Part shown: piece after piece, positions 23,126-36,595 of the stretch | Layout of the letters: each line of letters starts with the position of its first letter | How positions within the stretch are numbered: position 1 is the stretch's first letter | NCBI GenBank assembly: GCA_030737875.1 | Contig: CM060911.1 | Location: 99,422,599 to 99,486,598 of the forward strand | Source of the DNA: Allium sativum | Taxonomy: Eukaryota; Streptophyta; Magnoliopsida; Asparagales; Amaryllidaceae | Direction: 5' to 3' | Length of the DNA stretch: 64,000 nt | Translations under genes and position numbers: made by a program | Notes under the pieces: model-generated | Told to the model about the DNA's origin: nothing | Database searches by the model: none | What the model saw: only the letters and a program-made list of their open reading frames with translations

Positions 23126-23734
23126 TTCCCATTGACTGGTGTGAGAACCAAAATTAGATAGGGCTTATTGTTGTGATTTGGCATCAAAAATCTGATTTTT
23201 GTATATGTATCAAAATTATGAATTTGAAACGTTAATCCACTAATTGATTGATGTTTGTGTTGTTTGTTTGCTAATTTTTAGCCATTTAGCCTAATTGAAT
23301 CGAATATTGAATTGTATTGAAATTTGGTCGCATTTGTTTGCATATACATATACTTACATTGAACAGGTCATAGCAAGGAGGCTAGAGCAGAGAATAAAAT
23401 TTGTTAGCCCGACAAATAGGTACATGTTTACCACATAATTTACTGTTTTGTTTGGGTGATGATGATTTTATGAGCCTATTGGCTAGCCGCTTGGCTTTTT
23501 CTTTTTCTTTTTGAGATCTGAAGGACCGGTGAAGCTATTTGAAATTCCCCGATGCTCCCGGTGCAGGGGAGGTTATGTCGAAATTTTTCAAAAATTTAGG
23601 GTGTTAGCCAAATTTTTGTAAAGTTCTTAGAAACTGAAAAGTTGAAGAACTTAAGCCGTAATCAAAACAATGGAAGTTGAGCTGAATAATCAAACCACTT
23701 TCGACTTTGTTCCTTTTCGGGGACGAAAAGTTTT

Positions 23735-23747
23735 AAGTGGGGGAGAT
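23735..23747 (+). promoter_or_regulatory. Polypurine tract of element B
   Basis: AAGTGGGGGAGAT directly before the right LTR start at 23748; preceded by GGGGACGAAAAGTTTT, as in element A. Confidence 0.9.
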
Positions 23748-26700
23748 TGTAACAACCCGGAAAATGCGAGCCAGTTTGAAAATTTTATTTTGGCAATTTT
23801 AGCGAAATTTGATATTTAAAATGAATTATTTTAAATAATATTGTCGAGAAATTTATTTCGAATATAAATCGACGTATATATTATATAAGTCGTCGTTAGA
23901 ATATATAATAATTATATATAATTATAAAAGGAATTGAAAATGGCACGGTAGTTCGAAAATTCGATTTCTAATTTCAAATGAATATACAGAATTCAATATA
24001 AGTCAGAATTGAACGAAACAAGAAATATTTGAATCTGTATAACTATATCTTTGTAACGAAGTGAACAAACTGAGATTTCATCTTAGAAATGATAAGATAT
24101 GTCCAGTTGAAAATTCTGAATAGTCACTATGGAATTCAGGCCCTTCAAAATAGCCATTTTGCAAACGACCTCGGATTTCGACGAAACCAGTTTTGTTGGG
24201 TCCGCGATGTAAAGTTATTACTAGATTTCAAATTTCATAATTTTTCGAATCAATTTGTGAGCGTGGCAAAGGAAAACGTGTTTTGACCATTTCAGTTGAT
24301 TTTAATCGACTGGAAAATGGCCATTTTTCTAACGGTCTCGGAATTCGACGAAACTATTTTTGTTAGGACCGTATCGTCAATGCGAAGCTAGAAAATATTT
24401 TTCTGTAATTTTTCTAGTTAGTATGTGACCCCGGTAATTTGAAATGTACGTTTAAAATTCAATATAGTGATTTAAATGTAAATTCAAAGGAAACTGATCG
24501 AAACAGTCGAATCAGCTTGCGATACATATCCCATTGTGTTCGGAATGGGGGTGATACGCTATGGACGACAGGCGGTGGACCTCGTTTCGAGGTCGTATGT
24601 AAAAGTACCTTTTTGAAAATTAAATAATTAAAAATAAAAATTAATTTCTCTCTCCTTCCCTTTATCATTGCTCAGCCCCCCTCCCCCCCCCCCCCCCCCG
24701 TTCAAAAATAAAATTCAGAATATATAAAAAAAAAACGAGGAAAGGGAAAGAACGACGGGCTCGTCGTCCTCGTCGCCGCTCCTCCAGGTGGAGCCCCGCC
24801 AGGTCGCGCCCTCCCTCATCACCGATCTGCCACCGCACACAGGCCGCCGTCTCCACCTCGATGTCAGCGCCCTCCCTCATCACCGATCCACCCCCGCCTC
24901 CAGCGCCTCCATCCGCACCGACCTCCGCCTGAACCCACCTCCTCAGCGACGCAGCGGACCCTCCCCTCCTCCGAACGGTGAAAAGTGAGCTTCCCCTTTT
25001 TTTCTATTTTAATTTAAATTCAGTTTTTAATTTAAATATGTTGTTTAAATTCGATTCTTAGTTTATATATGTACCTACTGTAAAATTGTAAATAAAAATA
25101 GGATTTTTAAAAACTGATTTTTTAAGATTTAAAAACTGATTTAATAAGCTTTTTAAAAACTGATTTTTTAAGATTTAAAAACTGATTTAATAGGATTTTT
25201 AAAAACTGATTTTTTAAGATTTAAAAACTGATTTAAAAGGAATTTTAAAACTGATTTTATTTTAAAGGTTTAAAATAGAAAAAAAGGTTTAAACTTTAAA
25301 ATAGAAAAGGCGGAATTTTTTTTATTGGGTAGAAGAAGTAAAAATATGATTTTTATATTTTTAAAGTATTAAAAATATAATCTTTATAGGGTAGAGAATA
25401 TAAAAATATCATCTTTGTATGTGTAGCGAAATAAAAATCTGATTTTTATTTTATATACGTTGAGATAAAGTGGTAATTTTTATAAAGGCGAAAACTTTAT
25501 TTTTATAAAGGCGAAAACTTTATTTTTGAAATGGAATTTTTGTCTATATAGTAGCAATGTAGAAATAGAATTTTTATCCATAGAACGAGATAGTAAAAAT
25601 ATGATTTTTATATATTGAATAGCATAATAAAAATTCGATTTTTAAATATATGAAGTGATTATAAAAATATGATTTTTAAATTGAAAGTGAATAAATAAAA
25701 ATGTGATTTTTATTTTAAAGACATCAAAATATAAAAATGTGATTTTTATATATGTAGTGGCTACGGGCAATAAAGATGACGAAGATGCGATAGCGATGAA
25801 GATTTCCTGCAAAAGAAGTGCCGTGGAGCTAGGATAGCTATATGTGAGAATTTCTCACCTTTCAATTTAAATTTTTTTAGTTATATATATATACTAGGAT
25901 GTAGACGGTGCTTAGTAGCACCCGACACCCGTCATCCACAGACCATGGATGGCTTGTTTGTTAAATTGTTTGGTTGAGTAGTTGGTTAAATTATTTGATT
26001 GAAATTTGAGTTGTTTGGTGAAATGAATTGATTTCGATTGATGTGTGAATGGCGTGGGCCTTCACTAGGCCGGGGATAAGGCTAGGCCTTGTCCCGTTTC
26101 TAGTATCGTGCCGTTATGCCGCCGAAATTTTCTAAAATAAGTTAGAAAAATAAAAATACCATTTTATTGAATAAATGAATTGAATAGAAATTCATGTGTT
26201 GAAATAAAATGTTTTATCGTTAAAATATAATTTTTGACGTGAATGTGAATAAATAAATATTCATTTACGAACCGGACGGTTTGTTTATGTACACCTATTT
26301 GAAGGACATTGATTGGGTCGATAAATTTTACACATCGCCCAATTGCACAAATAAAATCTGTGTTTGATTGTTTGAAACCCCACACGGGTGTTGGGATGAA
26401 ATTTGAAGTTCACTCATCCTGATTGATTAAATATGTCGATCGATTGATTGACAGGCTGTTATAAGCGTTGAATATCTATATTTGATGCTTATACAGTGTA
26501 GTGCACTTTGGTTGATGGTTGATTATTTTCAATGCTATTACATACATGTATTGTATGAAAATCCATATAATTAATTTTATATGGTAATTGATTGGGCCTC
26601 ATTCCAGTTTTGAAAAAAAAATATTTGAAATAGAATATTTGAAAATAAAGGAATATATGAAGCCGTGTTGATTAGATTGACGCCATTTTGACGTGAACGA

Positions 26701-29700
26701 TATTTATATCGATTGAAAACGATTTCGAAATGAATTGAATTGAAAACGATTTCGAAATGAATTGAATTGAAAACGATTTAGAAATGAATTGAATTGAAAA
26801 CGATTTCGAAATGAATTGAATTGAAAACGATTTCGAAATGAATTGAATTGAAAACGATTTCGAAATGAATTGAATTGAAAGCGATTTCGAAATGAATTGA
26901 ATTGAAAACGATTTCGAAATGAATTGAATTGAAAACGAATTCAAATTGAATTGAAAGTGAATTGAAATGAATTCAAATTGAATTGAAATTTGAATTGAAT
27001 AGAAATGAATTTTGAAACGAATTTATAAAGAAGAATTCAATTTTGATTTGAATTGAAAAGGAAGTTGAAATTGCTTTTGAAACGAATTTAAAACTATTTA
27101 TATAATTCGTTTTAAATAGAAATCGACGAAGTATATATTATATATATTATATATATAATATAATGGCCTGAATAGAACGCGCCGCGCCGCGGCAGTTCGT
27201 GAATTTCGACCATTTATTTCAAACGGACATTGCGGGAGATCCGACCGTTGGATTCTCCTAAAACCGGAACCGTTGGGTTCGTATCGAAAAGAGCTTTCTA
27301 AGGAATATTAGAAATTAGAAATCTAACGGTTGGATTTGGAGTAACGTCCAAATCAAATTTGAAAAAGGTCGCTATAAGTGCAGTTCGATGGCCATTGTTG
27401 AAAATCGACTGTATAGGCCTTGATAAAATTATTAAAAATAGTAATAATTTGTGTAAAATCATAAGAAATGATTTGTGAAGATTTGGGATGAAAAACTCCA
27501 TATTTGAAAAGATAAAAATAGATTTTTATCGAAATGAACTAGTTTTGAACTAGAAATATAATTCTATTTATTTTTAAATAAATTGAATTTAAAAAGGGTT
27601 TTGAAAATAACCAGAATATCCAATGGTTGCATTGGAGTGGAATTGAATCGAAATTATCTTCGGAATATTTCGATGTTGGAATTCGTGATTATACAGGTGT
27701 TGTTATGGAAATTTGAAAGATATATATTTATATCGTTATTTCCAATATGACATTTGTTAATCGTAGAATTTGATATTGAATATAAGCCGATATATTTTCT
27801 ATTCAGAGCCTTATATTGAATATCAAGTATGATTTGGGTTTGTCGTGAATGGTGTCTTCACTAACACTATTCTTGAACCCAGTTGAGAAGAGATTAAATC
27901 TTTTTATTTAGATTTAATGAAGTGTACCAATTAAATGATATTTAATTGGAATAGAATTGATATTGATTCTTGGGTTTATCGTGAATGGTGTTTTTAAATA
28001 ACACTCGTTCTTTAATCCGATAATTAATGGAATGTGGTTTTGGGTTTATCGTGAACCGTGTTTTAAATGACACTGACTCTTTAACCCAGTTAACGATTAA
28101 AACTAAGTGGAGTTTTAATGAATCTTTAATTAGATTGAAATGATCGAGAATGGAGTAATACCAGTTTTTCTCCCGGCGATAGTTAAATCTTTAATTAGAT
28201 TTGAACGTGAAATGGTAATTGAATTACCGATAACACTGTGGTGTTAGATATGAAGTATTACCAGTTTTACTTCATGGGATTAATAGGTTGGGATTGGGAA
28301 ATTAAAAATAAATGATTACTTCGGTAAGGTTCGCTAATCCCGGCTAGTTTGAATTGAGATTCAAAAATAGAATAAAGAATAAATTCAAAGAATTTATCTT
28401 GGATAAAATTAATGGGAACATTTCCCTATGAATGTGAAATTTAGAAACTAACTGTCGGTTGGCCAAGCAGAATGGTTTTCTGGATATTGATCTGATGTTG
28501 GTTTCGGCCTTCGGGGTTAATATTTGGGAAATTATTATCTTGATTAATTTACGGTTAGTGACTAATGAATTGGAATGAGGCGTATGTTGTGTTTGTGTAA
28601 CACTTATTTAAAATATACGCGAGTTATTCGGAAAGACCGGGTTTATCCCATTCTGAATAACTGATACGACGATAAGTCGAAGATGAAGACGATGGTCGAA
28701 GACCGGAAGTCTTCACGTCGTTTGGGTAATTACTGATGATCTTGATTGGGTTGTACACCCAAGAAGATGGAAACAGTTAGTGATCGTCCAGACGTACTTG
28801 GAGATCGATGGATATGCGGGGTACTAGGTGCCTCCGGTTTCGTTCAGACCCAGAACGAACTTGTAAATGGACTGTGTGTCTGACATTGGATTTTAGTCCG
28901 TGTGATTGATCTCTATTAAATATATATCTGTTTGGCGGCGGAGAATTTATTTTCTTGCTTAACGCCCTTCTCTGAGACGTACGAGCTCAGGGGTTATATA
29001 TTGATGGATATCAAACGCATGGAGTGATTTGCCTGTGTGGCATGCCTCAGTGGCAATTGATCGAGGCTTCTGTTGAAAAGCAAAGTCTTGTGGTGATGAT
29101 CAAAGCACAGCCTGTGTGGCACAGCTTTGTGTAACGTGAATTCGCGAGCCTCGCACCCCGGTTGTGAACCAAAAACGGGAGAGGACGTCAGGGAGGGTAT
29201 GCGTTTCTTTCTAGCTAGAAGTGGCGTCAGTGGTTTTACATGCCCTGACGAGTTTGACTTATGTGGTTGTTGCTGTTGCGAGGCGCCTCGGTTATATCGG
29301 TTTCGGCCGATGCATTCTGGTCGGCTGACGGACCAGACTTACACCCCATAGGGTGGGGAGACGTAGTGTTCAGGCATAATAATCCACATCGGTGGACCGG
29401 CCCTGAGGATCTAAAGGCTTGCCCGCGCGCTTGCCTGAGACACGGGCTAGAGCGTCTCGAATCGGTTGAGGACTATCTTTTGCCTCGGTTCATAGATGGA
29501 AATCCAAATTCCAAATACGTGACATTTGCGGTTTTATTTGTAAACCTATATATATGGCGACATAGTGGCATGGGACGCTCATGCCGCCTATGATTGATAC
29601 TTATGATTTGAAGTTGTTTTATACACTATGCACTTATAATAGTATCAAATGATTTGTTTTAAACGTATCAAGCATTCTTTAGCTGTTATAAGGGGAAAAC

Positions 29701-30273
29701 CCTATCCTCGGCTGCGTTGCATTGTGTGATGGGACCTGGGTCTTATAACAGCTTCATTTTTCCTTATTTAGCATTGCGCTGTTTGTTTTATGCACTGGTA
29801 TTCTTGGGAGGAAACCCGTTCCGTGTTATACGGCGTGGTCCCTTGATTTACCTAATGATTTAAAATAAAGATTAATAACTGTTTTAGTTCTCACACCAGT
29901 CACATGACTGACCTGGAGTTTATTGTTTTAACCTAAACTCTGGGTGCCCTTATTTTGACACGGGCAGCTAGTAGTTTTGGTTTTGCAGATTTATATTCAC
30001 AGGATCCTGGTTTACAGCTGGAACGGTATCCGGAAAGCTTTGTATCCGTATATCTCCTTCTAGTTGTGTATTTTATTATTTTCCGCTGCTATGTATTTAA
30101 TGTAATTTAAATCTCTGATACTTCTGTGTAATATTCTTTTATACTCTGTATATTCTTGTAATCTGATGCATTGTTGTAATATACAGTGAAATGTTCTTTT
30201 ATATGCGTTCTGATGTGGCGTGTTCTCGAACTATCCGACGCTTTCCTTTACGGGGAAGTTACGGGTTTTTACA
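23748..30273 (+). repeat. Right LTR of element B (6,526 bp)
   Basis: Near-identical to 16216-22719. Differences visible by eye include a longer C tract (17 C ending at 24699 against 12), a shorter (TA)n run, 8 rather than 7 copies of the 27-bp repeat, and scattered substitutions. TSD CCGAC follows at 30274-30278. Confidence 0.95.
26715..26930 (+). repeat. 27-bp tandem repeat, 8 copies, right LTR of B
   Basis: Same unit as at 19188-19376, one copy more; one unit carries a C-to-A change (GATTTAGAAATG). Confidence 0.95.
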
Positions 30274-33200
30274 CCGACCTCCCCGATGCCGCCAAGCACA
30301 GCACCAGTCCCCCCTTTTCTAATTAAATACTGTAAGTTTTTGTATTTTATTTTTATTCATTTTTATATAATGTAATTGATTTTTTTTTTTGCATAAATTT
30401 AAAATCAGTTTTTATAAATATTATAGTATTAAAAAAGCAATGATTTTTAAAAATAAAAAGTGAGGATTTTTATATGATAAAATATACGATTTTAAAAACT
30501 GAAAATATAGGACTTTTATTCATGTAAAAATATAATTTTTAGCATAGGAAAAATATGATTTTTATATTTTTAAAGTATTAAAAATATAATCTTTACTATA
30601 TAGGAGGTGTAAAAATATGATTTTTGTTTAAGTAAAAAAGTAAAAATATAATTTTTACAAGATAGGAATATTAAAAATAGCATCTTTATATGTGTAGAAA
30701 AATATCAAATGTGATTTTTATAATGAAATATTTGAAAGGGCGAAATCTTTACATTTAAAAAGGCGAAACCTTTATATATTGAATAGCGGAGTGAAAATGC
30801 GATTTTGTAATATATGAAGTGATTATAAAAATATAATTTTTAGCGTGAAGTGAATAAATAAAAATGTGATTTTTATTTTAAAGACAGCAAAATATAAAAA
30901 TGTGTGATTTTTATATATGTAGTGACTACGGGCAACGGAGATGACAAAGATGCGATAACGAGGAAGATTTCTATCAAAGAAGAGTCAAGATGATTGGATA
31001 GCTATATGTGAGAACTTCTCACTCTTTAATTTAATTTTCTAGTTATATATATATATATATATATATATATACTAGGATGCAGACAGTGTTTAGTAGCACC
31101 CGACACCCGTCATCCACAGACCATGGATGGCTTGTTTGTTTAATTGTTTGGTTGTGTAGTTGGTTAGAGAATTTGGTTTGAATTGAATTGTTTGGTGGAA
31201 TGAAATTGATTTGATTGATGTGTGAATGGCGTGGGCCTTCACTAGACCGGGGATAAGGCTAGGCCTTGTCCCGTTTCTAGTATCGTGCCGTTATGCCGCC
31301 GAAATTTTCTAAAAATAAGTTAGAAAATAAAAATATCATTTTATTTAAAGAATGAACTGAATAGAAATTCATATGTTAAAATAAAATGTTTTATCGTTAA
31401 AAATATAATTTTTAACGTGAAGTGAATAAAATAAATTATTCATTTATAAACCGGACGGTTTGTTTATGTACACCTATTTGAAGGACATTGATTAGGTCGA
31501 TAAATTTTACACATCGCCCAACTACACAACTAAAATCTGTGTTTGATTGTTTGAAACCCCACACGGGTGTTGGGATGAAATATGAAGTTCACTCATCCTG
31601 ATTGATTAAATATGTCGACTGATTGATTGACAGGTTGTATAAGCGTTAGATATCTATATTTGATGCTTATACAGTGTAGTGCACTTTGGGTGATGGTTGA
31701 TTATTTTTCAATGCTATTATATACATGTGTTGTATGAAAATCCATATAATTAATATTATATGGTGATTGATTGGGCCTCATTCCAATTTAGAAAATAAAG
31801 AATATTATAAAATAAAGGTTCATGTGTTGACAGTACTCATCCGTTGAGATTAGTCATGTGTTGAACGAAATATTTTGATAATAACAACTATTTTGAAAAA
31901 GAAATATTTGAAATAGAATATTGGAAAATAGAAATATATGAAGCCGTGTTGATTAGATTGACGCCATTTTGACGTGAACGATATTAAAATCGATTTTAAT
32001 CATTTTGAAATGAATCGAATAGAAAACGATTTCGAAATGAATTGAATTGAAAACGATTTCGAAATGAATTGAATAGGAAACGAATTTGGTTTGAATAACG
32101 AATTTTATTTCAATTGAATATATAACGAATTTGAATCGAATAGAAAACCAATTTGACTTGAATCGAATAGAAAACGACTTTGAAATTAAATGTAATTGAA
32201 AACGAATTCAAATTGAATTGAAAGCGAATTGAAATGAATTCAAATTGAATTGAAATTTGAATTGAATAGAAATGAATTTTAAAACGAATTTATAAAGAAG
32301 AATTCATTTGTGCTTTGGATTGAAATGGAAGTTGAAATTGTTTTTGAAACGAATTTAAAACTATCTATATAATTCATTTTAAATAGAAATCGACGAAATA
32401 TATATTATATATATAATATAATGGCCTGAATAGAACGCGCCGCGGCAGTTCGTGAATTTCGACCATTTATTTCAAACGGACATTACGGGAGATCCGACCG
32501 TCGGATTCTCCTAAAACCGGAACCGTCGGGTTCGTATCGAAAAGAGCTTGCTAACGAATATTAGAAATTTGAAATCTAACGGTTGGATTTGGAGATACGT
32601 CCAAATCAAATTTGAAAATGGTCGCTGTAAGTGCAGTTCGATGGCCATTGATGGAAATCGACTGTACGGGCCTTGATAAAATTATTAAAAATAGTAATAA
32701 TTTGTGTAAAATCATAAGAAATGATTTAGAAATGATTTTGAAAGAATTGGGATGAAAAATTCCATATTTGAAAAGATAAAAATAGATTTTTATCGAAATA
32801 AACTAGTTTTGAACTAGAATTATAATTCTATTTATTTTTAATTAAGTAAATTGAATTCGAAATGTTTTTGAAAATAACTAGAATTTCCAATGATTGCATT
32901 GGAATGGATTTGAATCGAAATTGTCTTCGGAATATTTCGATGTTGGATTTCGTGATTATACAGATGTTGTTATGGAAATTTGAAAGATATATATATGTAT
33001 ATCTATATTTCCAATACGATATTTGTTGGTCGTAGAATTTGATATTGAATATAAGCCGGGATATTTTCTATTCAGAGCCTTGTATTTAATATCAAATGTG
33101 ATTTGGGTTTGTCGTGAATGGTGTCTTCATTAACACTGTTCTTAAGCCCAGTTGAGAAAAGATTAAATCTTTTTATTTAGATTTAAAAAAAAGTGTACCA

Positions 33201-35557
33201 ATTAAATAATATTTAATTGGAATTGAATTGATATTGATTTTTGGGTTTATCGTGGACAGTGTCTTAAATAACACTTGTTCATTAACCCGATAATTAATGG
33301 AATGTGATTTTGGGTTTATCGTGAACCGTGTTTTAAATGACACTGATTCTTTAATCCAGTTAGCGATTAAAACTAAGTGAAGTTTTAATGAATCTTTAAT
33401 TAGATTGAAATAATCGGGAATGGAGTATCACCAGTTTTACTCCAGGCGATAGTTAAATCTTTAATTAGATTTGAACGTGAAATGGTAATTGAATTTACCG
33501 ATAACACCGTGGTGTTAGATATGAAGTATTACCAGTTTTACTTCATGGGATGAATAGGTTGGGATCGGGAAATTAAAACATATGATTACTTCGGTAAGTT
33601 TCGTTAATCCCGACTAGTTGAATCGGAATTCAAAAGGATAGATTAAAGAATAAATATAAAGAATTTATCTTTGATAAAATTAATGAGAACCTTTCCATAT
33701 GAATGGGAAATTAAGAAACTAACTGTCGGTTGGCTAAGTGGAATGGTTTTCTGGATATTGATCTGATGTTGGTTTCGGCCTTCGGGGTTAATAATTGGGA
33801 AATTATTCTCTTGATTAATTTACGGTTAGTGACTGATAAATTGGAATGAGGCATATGTTGTGTTTGTGTAACAATTATTTAAAATATACGTGAGTTATTC
33901 GGAAAGACCGGGTTTATCCCATTCTGAATAACGGATACGACGATAAGTCGAAGATGAAGACGATGGTCGAAGACCGGAGGTCTTCACGTCGTTTGAGTGA
34001 TTACTGATGATCTTGATTGGGCTGTACACCCAAGAAGATGGAAACAGTTGGTGATCGTCCAGACGTACTTGGAGATCGATGGATATGCGGGGTACTAGGT
34101 GCCTCCGGTTTCGTTCAGACCCAGAACGGACTTGTAAATGGACTGTGTGTCTGACATTGGATTATATTCTGTGTGATTGATCTCCATTAAATATATATAT
34201 GTTTGGCGACGGAGAATTTATTCTCTTGCTTAACGCCCTTCTCTGAGACGTACGAGCTCAGGGGTTATATACTGATGGATATCAAACTCATAGAGTGAAT
34301 TGCCTGTGTGGCATGCCTAAGTGGCGAATGATCAAGGCTTCTATTGAAAAGAAAAGTCTTGTGGTTGATGATCGAAGCACGGCCTTTGTGGCAAAGCTTT
34401 GTGTAACGTTTACTTCGTGAGTTTCACACCCGGTATGAACCAAAAACGGGAGACGGACCTCAGGGAGGTCATGCGTTTCTTTCTAGTTAGAAGTGGCGTC
34501 AGTGGTTTTACACGCCCTGACGAGTTTGACTTATGTGGTTGTTGCTGTTGCGAGGCGCCTCGGTTTGATCGGACGATCCGGGTCCGATGGAGTCATTTAG
34601 TTGGCTCACCTACGCCCCATAGGGCGGGTAAACGCATGTTCAGGGTTTAAGTTTAATCCACATCGGTGGACTGGCCCTGACGATCCAAGGGCCCACCTGA
34701 GTCTGGGTCCTGAGGCTCGGGCTAGAGAGTCTCGAAACGGTTGAGGACTATCTTTTGCCTCGGTTCATAGATGGAAACCCAATTTCCAAATACGTGACTT
34801 TGCGATTTTGATTGTATAACCTATATATGGCGACATAGTGGGATGGGGTGCTTATGCCGCCTATGATTGATACTTATGATTTGAAGTTGTTTTATACACT
34901 GTGCACTTACAATAGTATCAAATGATTTGTTTTTCAACGTATCAAGCATTCTTGGCTATTATAAGGTAAAAACCCTATCCTCCGGCTTGCGTTGCATTGT
35001 GTGATGGGAACTGGGCTTTATAACAGCTTCATTTTCTTTATTTAGCATTGCGCTGTTATTTTATGAACTGGTATTCTTGGGAGGAAACCCGTTCCGTGTT
35101 ATACGGCGTGGTCCCTTGATTTACCGAGCTGTTTTAGTTCTCACACCAGTCACATGACTGACCTGGAGTTTATTGTTTTAACCTAAACTCTGGGTGCCCT
35201 TATTTCGACACAGGCAGCTAGTAGTTTTGGTTTTGCAGATTTATATTCACAGGATCCCGGTTTACAGCTGGAATGATATCCGGAAAGCTTTGTATTCGTA
35301 TATCTCTTCTAGTTGTGTATTGTATTATTTTCCGCTGCTATGTATTTAAATGTAATTTAAATCTCTGATATTTCTGTGTAATGTATATTCACCTATACTC
35401 TGTATATTCTTGTAATCTGATGCATTGTTGTAATATGCAATGAAATGTTCTTCCGTCTACGTTCTGATTTGTCGTGTTGTCAAACGATAGGGCGTTTCGA
35501 ACGGTCTGGGTCGGTTTAGCGACTGGTTCGGACCGAGCGAAATTCCTTCTCGTCACA
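30274..35557 (+). repeat. Left LTR of element A, second segment
   Basis: Resumes the A LTR after element B; 30274-30278 is the second CCGAC copy. Runs through the leader end (donor-like TACT|GTAAGT near 30330), AT-rich arrays, palindrome (31008-31022), hairpins (31109-31131, 31241-31281) and the conserved 3' third, ending CGTCACA. Relative to the right LTR it lacks 21 bp at the junction after 35130, with CT microhomology. Confidence 0.93.
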
Positions 35558-35559
35558 GT

Positions 35560-35571
35560 TGGTATCAGAGC
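35560..35571 (+). promoter_or_regulatory. Primer-binding site of element A (initiator tRNA-Met)
   Basis: TGGTATCAGAGC two bases after the LTR end CGTCACA; same 12-base match as in B and D. Confidence 0.93.
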
Positions 35572-35620
35572 TTTGGTTTACAGAGCTCGAGAACAAGGCA
35601 CATTAGAACCATACGAAAGA

Positions 35621-35698
35621 ATTCATCAAATATTGGATTAGTAATATCTAATGAGAATGACTCGTTAGAGATAGGATCAGTAGTATCCTAGGACGAGT
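35621..35698 (+). other. Two adjacent stem-loops downstream of the primer-binding site, element A
   Basis: Stem-loop 1 (35621-35658): ATTGGAT/ATCTAAT with one G-T pair, loop TAGTAAT. Stem-loop 2 (35660-35698): outer ACTCGTT/GACGAGT, inner AGGAT/ATCCT, loop CAGTAGT. Every change relative to B keeps pairing. Confidence 0.65.
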
Positions 35699-35860
35699 GT
35701 GAAGAGTATATTTTTAAAAAATGAAAAGAATTTTGTTTTGAAAATTTAAAATCAATTATTTGTATTTGATTATTTATTTCATATTGATTAGGACAATCCA
35801 ATATATAAAGATTTTGCGTATGCGCCTAGCTAGCGTGTATTCGAAGTTTTGATATATTGG

Positions 35861-35962
35861 ATAGATATTGAGTTACACTCTAGTCACCCGGGGGTGATTC
35901 TGATGATTGATATATCATCATCAGAATTTATATTCGAGTGACGAACGTGTAATATCTATATA
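35861..35962 (+). other. Long inverted repeat in the interior of element A
   Basis: ATTCTGATGAT (35897-35907) pairs with ATCATCAGAAT (35917-35927) around the palindromic tip TGATATATCA. Outer arms with GTTACACTC and GAGTGACGAACGTGTAAT match those in B. Confidence 0.6.
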
Positions 35963-36582
35963 TTTCCTATTAACTGGTGTGAGAACCAAAAATTAGATAG
36001 GGCCTATTGTTGTGATTTGGTATCAAAAACATGATTTTTGTATATGTATCAAAATTATGAATTTGAAGCTCTAATTCACTAATTGATTGATGTTTGTGTT
36101 GTTTGTTTATTTGTTTGCTAATTTTTAGCCATTTAGCCTAATTGAATCACAAATTGAATTATACTGAAAATTGGTCACATTTGCTTGCATATACATGTGC
36201 TTCAATTGAACAGGCCATAGCAAGGAGGCTAGAGCAGAGAATAAAATTTGTTTGCCCGACAAATAGGTACATGTTTACTACATAATTTACTGTTTTTTTT
36301 GGGTGATGATGATTTTATGAGCCTATTGGCTAGTCGCTTGGCTTTTTCTTTTTCTTTTTGAGATCAGAAGGCCTATATGGCAATTTCAGGATTTTCCCGT
36401 GGCTCCCAGTGCAGAGGAGGTTATGGCGAAATTTTTCGAAAATTTAGGGTGTTAGCCAAATTTTTGAAGAATTTGAAAATTCTCAGAAACTGAAAAGTTG
36501 GAGAATGGAAGCCAGATTGAACGTAGAGTTGATTAATCAAACCACTTTCGACTTCGTTCCTTTTTCGGGGACGAAAAGTTTT

Positions 36583-36595
36583 AAGCGGGGGAGAT
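36583..36595 (+). promoter_or_regulatory. Polypurine tract of element A
   Basis: AAGCGGGGGAGAT immediately upstream of the right LTR, one base different from B's tract. Confidence 0.88.

Larger units (their letters stand above)
22720..23747 (+). other. Interior of element B, non-coding
   Basis: 1,028 bp between the LTRs. It contains the primer-binding site, two adjacent stem-loops (22784-22861), a long inverted repeat (23024-23125), AT-rich filler and the polypurine tract. There is no gag, protease or reverse transcriptase, intact or broken. The element therefore depends on proteins supplied in trans. Confidence 0.92.
16216..30273 (+). mobile_element. Element B: non-coding giant-LTR retrotransposon nested in element A
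   Basis: Two LTRs of 6,504 and 6,526 bp flank a 1,028-bp interior. The ends are TGTAACAACCCGG and TTTTTACA, with CCGAC target duplications. The interior has a primer-binding site and polypurine tract but no gag or pol. B resembles A over much of the LTR but has a different final ~60 bp and differs throughout, so it is a sister subfamily rather than a copy of A. The two B LTRs differ only by scattered substitutions and repeat-number changes, so B is young. Confidence 0.95.
35558..36595 (+). other. Interior of element A, non-coding
   Basis: 1,038 bp, colinear with the interior of B: primer-binding site at 35560, stem-loop pair 35621-35698, long hairpin 35861-35962, polypurine tract 36583-36595. 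No coding potential seen. Confidence 0.92.
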
